This document shows positions 24,583 through 32,378 of a DNA stretch of 46,931 nucleotides, piece by piece. The DNA is from Chitinophagales bacterium (lineage in GTDB: Bacteria > Bacteroidota > Bacteroidia > Chitinophagales > Chitinophagaceae): NCBI GenBank assembly GCA_017303855.1, contig JAFLBL010000024.1:1-46931 (forward strand), in the 5' to 3' direction. The position numbers and the translations under genes are program-made. Positions within the stretch are counted from its first letter, which is position 1; the number at the start of each line of letters is the position of its first letter. The notes under the pieces are model-generated. The model ran no database searches and was not told where the DNA came from. It worked only from the letters and a program-made list of their open reading frames with translations.

Positions 24583-27285
24583 TCACCCCCTTCCGCTATT
24601 CTCCACATATCCTTTCAGTTCTTCATTAAATACATCCTCGTTCAGCAGGTCTTCAAGAGATAGATGCATTCGGTACTGCCAGTAGTTCTTAGGATTTGCC
24701 GGAATATTAATCCGTTCCTCGTGAGGATTTTCGCGCCGCAAGGTTTCGCTCATGCCAAACAGGTCCTGTAATTGAAAGATACTCCACATGGCGGGCGAGT
24801 ACAGGTGTTGCATGATTATCGCACGACTCACCCATGCTTCACAATACTGCGGAGCCTCCCCCCACTGCCCCATCTGGTGATTATAAAAATGCTGGGTTTT
24901 TTCCCTGTTTTCTTCCCACCAGCCCCGGATCGTGCTCATATCATGAGTAGAAGGTGTAATCACCGACATATATGGCGCATCATCAGGATGGAAAAATTCC
25001 TTTTCAGGATCCTTGGGCATACGTTGAATTTCCAGGCTGAGTATGCCGGTTTGTTTCATCACATCCGGTACGCATTCAGGCACCATACCCAGGTCTTCGC
25101 CACATACCAGCATATTGGTAGCCGATTTAAGCATGGGCAGCTTATGCATCGCTTCACGGAACCAGAAATCATCCTGCCGGCGGAAAAAATAATTTACATA
25201 GAGGGTTCTTAGTTTTTCCTGTACATGCGGAATCAGGTAACGGAATGAGGACGTTTTATCCATAGCAATCCGGAAGTGATATTCCTGTCCTACGGAACCG
25301 GGTTCTTCGAATAATATGACATTCGATACAAGGTCAAACAAACCCGCTTTTATCCGGTCGTTAACCGGTGAGATTTCCCTGGTAAGAAAATACTTTTCAA
25401 TTTCCAGTTGCGTGGTAAATCCGGGTGCCAGCTCATAGCTCCCCTGTTCATTTGTTATGAGAAATAGTTCCTTTACCTGGTTGCTGTGTTCCCCAAATAC
25501 TTCATCTAGTATTTCATCAATGATAAAAGGTTTGCAGTACCGGTGAAAATCAAACCAGATTCCCTGCTCACCGAATTCATTGATATGAACGGGAACTGCG
25601 GGTACAAATCGTCCCATGATTCCCTGTACAGCATGAATGGGAATACTCCAAATACGGAAAAAGCCGAGAATGTGGTCTATGCGGAAAGCATCGAAATAAT
25701 GGCTCATCTGTTCAAACCGTTTCTTCCACCAGTCAAACCCATCTTCCTGCATCCGTTGCCAGTTGTAAGTGGGAAAGCCCCAGTTCTGACCTACCGCGGC
25801 AAAATCATCAGGGGGCGCACCGGCCTGCCATTCCATATTATATAAACCAGGATCCACCCATGCATCACAGCCATGCCGGTAAATGCCAATAGGAATATCC
25901 CCTTTTATCACTATCCCCTTTTTATGGGCATAGGCAACGGCTTCTTCCAGCTGAAGATGCAGGTGAAACTGAACAAAACACCAGAAGCCCATTTGACGGG
26001 ATACAATGTTCGAAGCGGAAAACATTTTTTCAATTTCTGCCTTACGATATACTTTGTTTGTTTTCCATTCTTCATACCGTGAATGACCGTTTTTATCCCG
26101 GAAATGACAAAAAGCGGCATAGGGCATCAGCCAGTGTTTATTCTGTTGCAGAAATTCCCGGTAGTCATCACCGGCAAGACATTCCTCTCCCGTTTTTTCA
26201 TACAATTCACGGAGCACATCAAGTTTATGCTTCATTACGGCTTCATAGTCCACAACCGTCAGTGCGTTCAGTTGCTCCTGTGTTTTACGCAGATTTGAAA
26301 TTATACCTGCCTGTTTCTTTCCCGCTACTTTGGCCAGATTTATATAAACAGGATGCAGGGCAAAAGCAGAAATTGCTGCATAAGGGTAAGAGTCAAGCCA
26401 GCTGTGTGTGGCCGTTGTATCATTTACTGGTAATAACTGAATTAATTTCAGACCGGTTTTTTTTGACCAGTCCGCCAGTAGCTTTATATCATTAAATTCA
26501 CCAACACCAAAACTGTTGGTTGTGCGAAGGCTGAACACAGGGATGGCCACACCGGCCCCTTTCCATGTATCGTTGGGGAGACGGGCAAATCCGTCATGTT
26601 GGATACAGACCCGTTGCGGTATAGCCGCACCTGTCAGTAACCGGTTGTCCCCGTCTTCAAAACGGACAAAACTTTTTTCTTTTGTATTAAAAACGGCATA
26701 TTTATAAGGTAAAGGAAATTGTTCATCAGCAAGATTCAGTTTTATCTCCCACCAGTCATCATTGCGTTCCATCGGCAAGGGAGCCGATTCGGACCAGTCA
26801 CGCAATTTGCCGCCACTACCCGTCAACGCCATTACTTCGTGCTTGCGAAGCAAGGGTGCTTTAATTCTGAAGAGATGGGTAAATGTTTTATCAGACGCGG
26901 CTTTGCCCTTTGTATGTTCTCCCTTCAGCAGTACGTTATTAAAAGGCGCCGTAAAGAAAGCATTCTCGTACTCTCCGGCGTGGTTCCAGGTGTCGGTAAT
27001 CTGTATGTCGGTGGTATTTTTTAAAGGAACGCAGCACTGGCGGTCGCCTCCCCATTCATGAATAATTTCTCCATCTTCTTTCCGTAGAAAATAGTGATAG
27101 CGCAGACCGGCTGGGAATGATTGCTTATCGATCTCCAGCGTTCCCTGCCAGTATTCTTCATTCAGATAATTCAATGCGAGGGCACAGGCCGGATCATTGT
27201 TTCCTAATTCATCTGAATTACCCGTTATATGAAGACTTTGTCCATACCGGGTATTAAACCGTATGTAAAAATGTAACTTTATCAC
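24583..27285 (-). CDS. malQ: 4-alpha-glucanotransferase with tandem CBM20 domains
   Basis: A 900-residue GH77 enzyme (amylomaltase/DPE2 type) that moves glucan segments between maltodextrins. Residues 1-105 and about 135-245 are two starch-binding CBM20 domains (LHITGNSDELGNNDP; VMALTGSGGKLRDW). The catalytic barrel follows, with FRIDHILGFF holding the nucleophile Asp537, CGEDLGMVPECV with the acid/base Glu, and TPSTHDMSTIRGW. The size and domain order match the plant DPE2-like subgroup. The start is a GTG at 27285; no ATG lies nearby in frame. No other glycogen gene is adjacent. Confidence 0.95.
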   Translation of the reverse strand: MIKLHFYIRFNTRYGQSLHITGNSDELGNNDPACALALNYLNEEYWQGTLEIDKQSFPAGLRYHYFLRKEDGEIIHEWGGDRQCCVPLKNTTDIQITDTWNHAGEYENAFFTAPFNNVLLKGEHTKGKAASDKTFTHLFRIKAPLLRKHEVMALTGSGGKLRDWSESAPLPMERNDDWWEIKLNLADEQFPLPYKYAVFNTKEKSFVRFEDGDNRLLTGAAIPQRVCIQHDGFARLPNDTWKGAGVAIPVFSLRTTNSFGVGEFNDIKLLADWSKKTGLKLIQLLPVNDTTATHSWLDSYPYAAISAFALHPVYINLAKVAGKKQAGIISNLRKTQEQLNALTVVDYEAVMKHKLDVLRELYEKTGEECLAGDDYREFLQQNKHWLMPYAAFCHFRDKNGHSRYEEWKTNKVYRKAEIEKMFSASNIVSRQMGFWCFVQFHLHLQLEEAVAYAHKKGIVIKGDIPIGIYRHGCDAWVDPGLYNMEWQAGAPPDDFAAVGQNWGFPTYNWQRMQEDGFDWWKKRFEQMSHYFDAFRIDHILGFFRIWSIPIHAVQGIMGRFVPAVPVHINEFGEQGIWFDFHRYCKPFIIDEILDEVFGEHSNQVKELFLITNEQGSYELAPGFTTQLEIEKYFLTREISPVNDRIKAGLFDLVSNVILFEEPGSVGQEYHFRIAMDKTSSFRYLIPHVQEKLRTLYVNYFFRRQDDFWFREAMHKLPMLKSATNMLVCGEDLGMVPECVPDVMKQTGILSLEIQRMPKDPEKEFFHPDDAPYMSVITPSTHDMSTIRGWWEENREKTQHFYNHQMGQWGEAPQYCEAWVSRAIIMQHLYSPAMWSIFQLQDLFGMSETLRRENPHEERINIPANPKNYWQYRMHLSLEDLLNEDVFNEELKGYVENSGRG

Positions 27286-27415
27286 AATCGTTAGGTGTGG
27301 GATTCTGAAACCCTTTTATTGTGTTTCATGCACACATTAATACGAAAGTAGTTAAATTCATTATACATCCACAGAAATTAAACTGTTTTTTTTATTTAAA
27401 ATTCCATGCAAACCT

Positions 27416-27940
27416 ATGATTTTAAGCAGTAAAGGTTGGAAAAATATGTTTTTTATATGTCTGGGGATATTTCTGGGCACAGCCTTTTGCATGAAATGGC
27501 TGGAAACAGGCTTTTATTATAATGGCGAGCTGTTTACCATTATCGGACTTGAAATAACCTATTCCCCCGGCCGTATTATGGATATCCTGCATCATATTGG
27601 TGAGCCGGTTCATACCTCTATAAAGGCACATTTATATTTCGATTTTGCTTTTATGGCCGGCGCTTACGGGGGCATTTTGTCCCTGCTGATGATGGCCCGT
27701 GGCCGGGTCAGTACCCCTTTCCAACGACAACTATTGTTATTTATGGCCCTGTTACAGTTGCTGGCCTGGTTCTGTGATATCAGGGAAAATATCTATCTGC
27801 TTGACTGGTTGGCTGATAAGCAGGATATCCGAACTTCAATTTTCACTTATCACCTGGTAGTACTGACTAAATGGAGTATTGCCCTTTCCGGACTTTTGCT
27901 TGCGATCCCATTCCTTTTAAGGAAAACAAAACCGGAATAG
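27416..27940 (+). CDS. Four-helix membrane protein of unknown function
   Basis: A 174-residue inner-membrane protein with four predicted helices: about residues 10-27 (MFFICLGIFLGTAFCM), 77-94 (DFAFMAGAYGGILSLLMM), 104-122 (QLLLFMALLQLLAWF) and 148-168 (WSIALSGLLLAIPFLLR). Between helices 1 and 2 lies a periplasmic loop with GRIMDILHHIGEPVHTSIKAHLYFDF. I do not recognise a family. It is transcribed away from malQ and followed 56 bases later by a 51-residue membrane protein gene with its own promoter. Confidence 0.65.
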   Translation: MILSSKGWKNMFFICLGIFLGTAFCMKWLETGFYYNGELFTIIGLEITYSPGRIMDILHHIGEPVHTSIKAHLYFDFAFMAGAYGGILSLLMMARGRVSTPFQRQLLLFMALLQLLAWFCDIRENIYLLDWLADKQDIRTSIFTYHLVVLTKWSIALSGLLLAIPFLLRKTKPE

Positions 27941-27951
27941 AAATTCAGTTT

Positions 27952-27980
27952 TTTGGTTTACCGTCCTGCCCTTATTTTTG
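27952..27980 (+). promoter_or_regulatory. Promoter of the 51-residue membrane protein gene
   Basis: TTTG at 27952-27955 and TATTTTTG at 27973-27980 with a 17-base spacer, a full match to the Bacteroidota TTTG/TAnnTTTG pattern. The ATG follows 16 bases after. Confidence 0.6.
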
Positions 27981-27996
27981 CGTAAAATTTTTAAAC

Positions 27997-28152
27997 ATGG
28001 AGCAAACCAAAAAGTACAGAGGTATCTGGTGGTTAGTATTTTTTGCCTCAACTGCCGCCCTTCTTTTCGCTATTTACTCTCATTGGGAATGGCTGACCCT
28101 GATTCTGCCTTTCCAGACAACATCTTTTGTGAAGGCGATGGACATCATGTAA
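27997..28152 (+). CDS. 51-residue single-span membrane protein
   Basis: A longer frame starts inside the previous gene, but the ATG at 27997 sits just behind a full promoter and gives MEQTKKYRGIWWLVFFAS, a short basic head followed by one or two hydrophobic segments (WWLVFFASTAALLFAIY; WLTLILPFQ). A strong terminator follows 31 bases after the stop. Promoter, frame and terminator together support a real gene. Family and role unknown; small phage-shock or subunit-type peptides are possibilities I cannot test. Confidence 0.6.
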   Translation: MEQTKKYRGIWWLVFFASTAALLFAIYSHWEWLTLILPFQTTSFVKAMDIM

Positions 28153-28183
28153 ATTTTTATTTCTTTCTATATAGTTTTTATAG

Positions 28184-28206
28184 TCCCGCCTTGCGCGGGA
28201 TTATTT
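28184..28206 (+). terminator. Terminator of the small membrane-protein gene
   Basis: TCCCGC at 28184-28189 pairs with GCGGGA at 28195-28200 around a 5-base loop and is followed by TTATTTTTT. Confidence 0.75.
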
Positions 28207-28256
28207 TTTAATTCCGGCAAATTTTTTGTGACAATAACCAATTAAATCCTGCATGT

Positions 28257-28664
28257 ATGAAACATTTTTGTCTGCTCCTGTTGTCCTTTACTTTAGTTTT
28301 TGCGGCACCACAACAGACCGCCGCAACACTGATTGTCCCCTCCTCAGTATCAGGAGAACCTGATCCTGCAGTGGTAAAAGCGGCCGTGGATGAGTTTAAC
28401 AGTCTTTCACGTAAAGAAAAAAGAAGCCGTATTAAAGAGGTAAAGAAAGAACTCCGGGCCCTTAAAGCGGCGAAAAAAGCCGGAAAGCAAGGAGATGTGG
28501 ATATTGCTTTATTGGTAATCCTGGCTATTTTATTACCCCCGCTGGCCGTATATCTCTACGAAGGCGAAATAAACAACCGGTTTTGGATCAGCCTGATTCT
28601 CTCTCTTTTAGGCTGGTTACCTGGAATTATTTATGCATTAGTACTGATCCTTGGGGAACATTAA
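28257..28664 (+). CDS. YqaE/Pmp3-family membrane protein with exported N-terminal extension
   Basis: A 135-residue protein. Residues 1-23 are a signal peptide (cut near QQTAA), residues 30-82 are a charged helix rich in Lys/Arg (SRKEKRSRIKEVKKELRAL), and residues 83-135 are a YqaE/Pmp3 domain: LLVILAILLPPLAVYLYEG, then FWISLILSLLGWLPGIIYAL. Plain Pmp3 proteins are about 52 residues and are linked to salt and membrane stress; the long extension is a Bacteroidota variant of unknown purpose. Single gene with a bidirectional terminator after it. Confidence 0.85.
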   Translation: MKHFCLLLLSFTLVFAAPQQTAATLIVPSSVSGEPDPAVVKAAVDEFNSLSRKEKRSRIKEVKKELRALKAAKKAGKQGDVDIALLVILAILLPPLAVYLYEGEINNRFWISLILSLLGWLPGIIYALVLILGEH

Positions 28665-28670
28665 AAAATA

Positions 28671-28772
28671 GTGATGAGTAATCAGTAACAGACCGGATAA
28701 TCGGAAAAAAAATGCGTACGCTGAATACCAGCATACGCATTTTTTTTAGGGTCTTACACAGTTACTCATCAC
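28671..28772. repeat. Inverted repeat GTGATGAGTAA flanking a terminator
   Basis: GTGATGAGTAA at 28671-28681 has a perfect inverted copy at 28762-28772, enclosing the terminator hairpin at 28711-28741. The left copy continues into ATGAGTAATCAG, a 12-mer shared with the tandem repeat at 4580-4637. Confidence 0.7.
28704..28748 (+). terminator. Strong bidirectional terminator
   Basis: Bases 28711-28723 pair with 28729-28741 (12 of 13) around a 5-base loop, with T-runs of seven or more on both strands. It ends the YqaE gene and backs up the rplT terminator. Confidence 0.85.
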
Positions 28773-28803
28773 GCATTATTGTTTGCATCGTCTGATCTGT
28801 TCA

Positions 28804-28830
28804 TAAAAAAAGGCCCGGAATTACCGGGCC
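28804..28830 (-). terminator. Rho-independent terminator after rplT
   Basis: GGCCCGG at 28812-28818 pairs with CCGGGCC at 28824-28830 around a 5-base loop; on the minus strand a run of seven T follows. Confidence 0.85.
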
Positions 28831-28853
28831 CTTTCTATAAAAAACATTTCAGC

Positions 28854-29198
28854 TTACTTTACTGAATTCACGAGGCTTTTGAAAGTCTCGGGATTGTTCA
28901 TGGCCAGGTCAGCCAGCACTTTCCGGTCCAGTTCAATTCCTTTCTGCTGCAGCTTATTAATGAAAACGGAATAGGTCATTCCTTCTTCACGTACAGCGGC
29001 ATTGATACGGGCAATCCATAAAGTACGGTATTCACGCTTTTTCAGTTTACGGCCTACAAACATGTAGGTCATCCCTTTTTCCACAACGTTTTTGGCAACC
29101 GTTAAAACGTTTTTCCGTTTGCCATAATAACCTTTGGCTTGCTTTAAAATTTTTTTGCGGCGGGCTTTGGAAGCCACTGCATTTTTTGAACGAGGCAT
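28854..29198 (-). CDS. rplT: 50S ribosomal protein L20
   Basis: A 114-residue protein that binds 23S rRNA early in large-subunit assembly. Seen: MPRSKNAVASKARRKKILKQAKGYYGKRKN at the start (written here in two overlapping parts, the basic extension and the GYYGKRKN turn), FVGRKLKKREYRTLWIARINAA and DRKVLADLAMNNP. Length and order match the family throughout. It follows rpmI by 60 bases. In several bacteria L20 represses its own operon by binding the leader; the structured leader of rpmI would be the target here (inference). Confidence 0.97.
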   Translation of the reverse strand: MPRSKNAVASKARRKKILKQAKGYYGKRKNVLTVAKNVVEKGMTYMFVGRKLKKREYRTLWIARINAAVREEGMTYSVFINKLQQKGIELDRKVLADLAMNNPETFKSLVNSVK

Positions 29199-29258
29199 AT
29201 CTTAAAATTTGAAGTCAGCTTATCCTGACTGATGATTAAATAGAATTACAAAGAACGC

Positions 29259-29456
29259 TTATTTCAGGCGCAGCAGACGTTTTACAAAATCAACATGTGA
29301 TTTTGCAACAGTTCCGTCAAGGCGCATGTTACGTTTACGTTTTTTGGATTTCTTTGTCAGGATGTGACGTTTGAAACTTTTCTGATGCATGATCTTCCCT
29401 GTGCCCGTTACTTTGAAACGTTTTTTGGCACTGGAGTTTGTTTTTACTTTAGGCAT
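29259..29456 (-). CDS. rpmI: 50S ribosomal protein L35
   Basis: A 65-residue ribosomal protein from the ATG at 29456 (MPKVKTNSSAKKRFKVT). A frame with 12 more codons exists but it reaches into the structured leader and lacks family support. Seen: GTGKIMHQKSFKRHILTKK, then the KRKRNMR basic core and the C-terminal VKRLLRLK helix. It heads the rpmI-rplT transcript. In most relatives it directly follows infC; here a metalloprotease gene lies between. Confidence 0.96.
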   Translation of the reverse strand: MPKVKTNSSAKKRFKVTGTGKIMHQKSFKRHILTKKSKKRKRNMRLDGTVAKSHVDFVKRLLRLK

Positions 29457-29578
29457 GTTACCCAGTATTTTACTTTTACACCCTTGAGGCATTCCCCACA
29501 GGGGGACCTTTGTCGAACCTCTTCAGGCAATATTGATCCGTCTGACGGACCTTTTGAAGAACTTTCCGTTTTTCAACG
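29457..29578 (-). promoter_or_regulatory. Structured leader of rpmI-rplT
   Basis: About 120 transcribed bases precede rpmI. They contain three perfect hairpins: CCGTT/AACGG (29566-29579), TCCGTC/GACGGA (29537-29549) and CCCC/GGGG (29494-29504). A long structured leader suits autoregulation by L20, but this layout is not one I recognise. Confidence 0.45.
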
Positions 29579-29583
29579 GGTTG

Positions 29584-29615
29584 CAAAGATACTGTGATCT
29601 GCCGAATTGGCAAAA
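29584..29615 (-). promoter_or_regulatory. Promoter of rpmI-rplT
   Basis: Minus-strand TTTTG at 29615-29611 and TATCTTTG at 29591-29584 with a 19-base spacer, an exact match to the Bacteroidota promoter pattern. It lies just after the metalloprotease terminator. Confidence 0.7.
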
Positions 29616-29623
29616 CCCGAAAC

Positions 29624-29660
29624 AAAATAAAAAGAGGGCCCGTACAGGAGCCCTCTTTTT
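29624..29660 (-). terminator. Terminator of the metalloprotease gene
   Basis: AAAAAGAGGGC at 29629-29639 pairs with GCCCTCTTTTT at 29650-29660 (11 of 11) around a 10-base loop. T-rich on both strands; it separates the protease gene from the rpmI promoter. Confidence 0.85.
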
Positions 29661-29676
29661 ATCGTTAATGCGCTTA

Positions 29677-32217
29677 TTAGTTCTTGGGATTCAATGCTTT
29701 ATTAATCCGTTCAGCCAGGTCGCTGAGGTGGATTTTTGTCATTGAATCGGTGCTCCTGGCGGCAGCACTGGTTATTTCAGTCCGGAGTGAAGCCAGTTGT
29801 GCTCTTACGATACTTTTGCCATCCGTTTTATCATTCATTCCGCCGCTGGTCATGGTAATACCAGGTGCCAGTTGCGTGGTAACAGCCGGCGTCAGCAGGT
29901 TGATCATTGACATGGTAAATGATTTCTGGAGGTTCCGGCGATAAATATCAACCGGCTTACCAGCAGGCAGCTCTGAAAAAATGCCCTTTTTCAGATCGGC
30001 CAGTAACTCTGTAATCTGATAAGTGCTGTTACCGAGCAGGGCTTCGGCATCGCTGAGTTTCGAAAATACACGGCTGCTTACAAGGCGACCAATTACAGCA
30101 TCCTGTACCTGTCCGATAATGGTGGTTCCGCTTAATCCGGTACGGTTGAAAATGTCCGTATTGATCAGCCAGGACGGGGTCGTAAACAGGTTCTTATTCA
30201 GGAAATCAACCGCCTCTTTTTGTTTGGCTTCTGCTACCATTTCATATACCGGACCTGCTTCTTCTACCATTTTTGGTGTCAGCATCTGTCCGCCAACCTG
30301 ACGGGCAATATGCATCATATAACGGGCATACTGGCCCTGCACCTGCTCATACATTTGTTGCAATCCGGCATAATCTTTATTCGCTTCTTTTGTCCATTCC
30401 ATCAGGTTGGGTACAATCCGCTGCAGGTTTTTAATACCATACATACCCGCTTTCATAGCATCATCACCCAGGTCCTCTGTCTGGTTACGGGACTCTTCCT
30501 GAGGTGTTTCACCATCACCCCACCATAAACGACGGTTTTTGAGTTTGCCAATGATCCAGTTATTCAGGTGTCCTTTTTCCGCTTCAGGATCGTTGTAATC
30601 CATAAACCGGCGGTAACCCCACTCTATCGCCCAATGATCATAATCACCGATTCGCGGAAACAATCCGGCTCTGCCTATTTTATCTTCCGGTTGTGCCACA
30701 TAGTTAAAACGGGCATAGTCCATAATGGAAGGGGTATGTCCGTTGGCTTCCACCCAGGCTTTGTCACGGAGTTTTTCTACCGGTACGGTGGAACTGGAAC
30801 CGAAATTATGGCGGAGACCAAGTGTATGGCCTACTTCATGGGATGAAACAAAACGGATCAGTTGCCCCATCAGCTCATCATCAAAAACCATTTTACGGGC
30901 TTCGAGATCAGAGGGAGAACACTGGATAAAATACCAGTCGCGCAGCAGCTCCATGATATTATGGTACCAGTTGATATGACTCTCCATGATTTCGCCACTG
31001 CGGGGATCTGCAATACTCGGACCGCTGGCATTGGCTATATCTGAAGGTTTGTATACTATGGCGGAATTACGGGCGTCATCCAGGCTCCAGGTACTGTCCT
31101 CATCTTTTGTAGGCGCCATTTTACCCATAATGGCATTTTTAAATCCTGCCTTTTCAAATGCGGCCTGCCAGTCATTAACCCCTTGTATCAGGTATGGAAT
31201 CCATTTTTTAGGTGTAGCAGGATCAATATAAAAAATGATCGGCTTTGCGGGTTCAACCAGCTCGCCCCTTTTATATTTTTCCAGGTCCTCCGGTTTAGGC
31301 TCCAGTCTCCAGCGTTTGATCATCACGATATTTTCCACTCCTTGCGGATTGGCATCATAATCTGTGTATCCCGTTGCGAAATACCCCACCCTTTTATCAT
31401 AATAACGGGGCTGCATAGGTACTTTGGGCAACAAAACCAGTGAACTGTTGATTTCAACCGTCATATTGCCGCCAGCTGCCTGTGGCGCGCCGAAATTCAC
31501 TCCCGTTGAAGGAGCCGGTGTACGACTGTAGGTTTTTACTGCTTTGATTTCAATATTGATCGGATAGGAACGAACATTATCCAGATAGGATTTATCCGGC
31601 TGAAGCATACCCACCCGGTACGTGGATTTTGAACTGCTGCTGAAATGCAGGATATCGTTGTCTCCGCTCATATAGTCCGTCATTTCAATTACCACACCTG
31701 CTGAGTCTTTGGCCAGGGCTTTAATATCAAAAGAGGCCGCAATCGGCTGGATGTTTGATTTTTTTACTGCGGTATACATGGAGGAAGTGGAATCTTTCGC
31801 ATATTCCTGAAACGAAATATTCCGGAGGAAAACCTTATTGTTGGGTCCACGCTGAAACTGGATTACGTTGCGGCTTATATCATCACCGGCATAACCGGCA
31901 AAACCGCCAACACGCATACCCGCGGCTGCCTTACTCAGGCGATTCACCACCAGGATATCCCTGTTCATCAGGCTATCCGGAATTTCAAAAAAATACTTAT
32001 CCTCCACTTTATGAACGGTAAACAGACCGGCATCTGAAACCGCTTTGGCGGTTATTACATCCTTATAGGCTTTGGGTCCGGTAACGGGGCCTGATGGAAG
32101 ACCATTCGGCCTTTTAGTTGTGTCCGGTCTGGGTGCTCCGCCAGGTTGTGCCATTGCGGCAATACTTAATCCTGAGAAGAGCAGCAGGAAAATTGATTTT
32201 CTGGTAATCAACTGCAT
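29677..32217 (-). CDS. Secreted zinc metalloprotease of the metzincin type (DUF5118/DUF5117/DUF4953)
   Basis: An 846-residue exported protein from the ATG at 32217, with a signal peptide ending near SIAAMAQ. The N-terminal part shows the DUF5118/DUF5117 layout (residues about 30-270). The zinc site HEVGHTLGLRH at residues 460-470 is a full metzincin motif HExxHxxGxxH, followed by a Met-turn in SIMDYARFNY. The C-terminal part is DUF4953-like. Such proteins are common in Bacteroidota and may degrade host or dietary protein; substrates are unknown. It sits inside the thrS-infC-rpmI-rplT cluster. A TATCTTGA box at 32241-32248 is a candidate promoter. Confidence 0.9.
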   Translation of the reverse strand: MQLITRKSIFLLLFSGLSIAAMAQPGGAPRPDTTKRPNGLPSGPVTGPKAYKDVITAKAVSDAGLFTVHKVEDKYFFEIPDSLMNRDILVVNRLSKAAAGMRVGGFAGYAGDDISRNVIQFQRGPNNKVFLRNISFQEYAKDSTSSMYTAVKKSNIQPIAASFDIKALAKDSAGVVIEMTDYMSGDNDILHFSSSSKSTYRVGMLQPDKSYLDNVRSYPINIEIKAVKTYSRTPAPSTGVNFGAPQAAGGNMTVEINSSLVLLPKVPMQPRYYDKRVGYFATGYTDYDANPQGVENIVMIKRWRLEPKPEDLEKYKRGELVEPAKPIIFYIDPATPKKWIPYLIQGVNDWQAAFEKAGFKNAIMGKMAPTKDEDSTWSLDDARNSAIVYKPSDIANASGPSIADPRSGEIMESHINWYHNIMELLRDWYFIQCSPSDLEARKMVFDDELMGQLIRFVSSHEVGHTLGLRHNFGSSSTVPVEKLRDKAWVEANGHTPSIMDYARFNYVAQPEDKIGRAGLFPRIGDYDHWAIEWGYRRFMDYNDPEAEKGHLNNWIIGKLKNRRLWWGDGETPQEESRNQTEDLGDDAMKAGMYGIKNLQRIVPNLMEWTKEANKDYAGLQQMYEQVQGQYARYMMHIARQVGGQMLTPKMVEEAGPVYEMVAEAKQKEAVDFLNKNLFTTPSWLINTDIFNRTGLSGTTIIGQVQDAVIGRLVSSRVFSKLSDAEALLGNSTYQITELLADLKKGIFSELPAGKPVDIYRRNLQKSFTMSMINLLTPAVTTQLAPGITMTSGGMNDKTDGKSIVRAQLASLRTEITSAAARSTDSMTKIHLSDLAERINKALNPKN

Positions 32218-32240
32218 AATAAAATTAAATTTTAGATGGC

Positions 32241-32248
32241 TCAAGATA
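32241..32248 (-). promoter_or_regulatory. Candidate metalloprotease promoter, -7 box
   Basis: Minus-strand TATCTTGA, one mismatch from TAnnTTTG, 24 bases upstream of the ATG. Together with the infC terminator upstream it makes the protease gene a separate transcript. Confidence 0.4.
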
Positions 32249-32325
32249 CGGAAAGCAGGGAAGTAACCCGTTTTCCTTTTGAATTTGGGATGAATGGTTA
32301 ATGCATTTAAACCGACCTGTTATTA

Positions 32326-32358
32326 CAAAAAAAAACCCGTCTTGTTTACAGACGGGTT
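32326..32358 (-). terminator. Rho-independent terminator after infC
   Basis: AACCCGTCT at 32334-32342 pairs with AGACGGGTT at 32350-32358 (9 of 9), 7-base loop, then a run of T on the minus strand. The stem is nearly identical to that of the FKBP terminator at 14211-14243. Confidence 0.88.
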
Positions 32359-32378
32359 ATACAATTTTATGCGGATGA

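Noticed and set aside
27286..27415. Search for a promoter pair between malQ and the four-helix membrane protein gene
   Set aside because: A/T-rich, but I found no exact TAnnTTTG box at a sensible distance on either strand, so I did not list a promoter.
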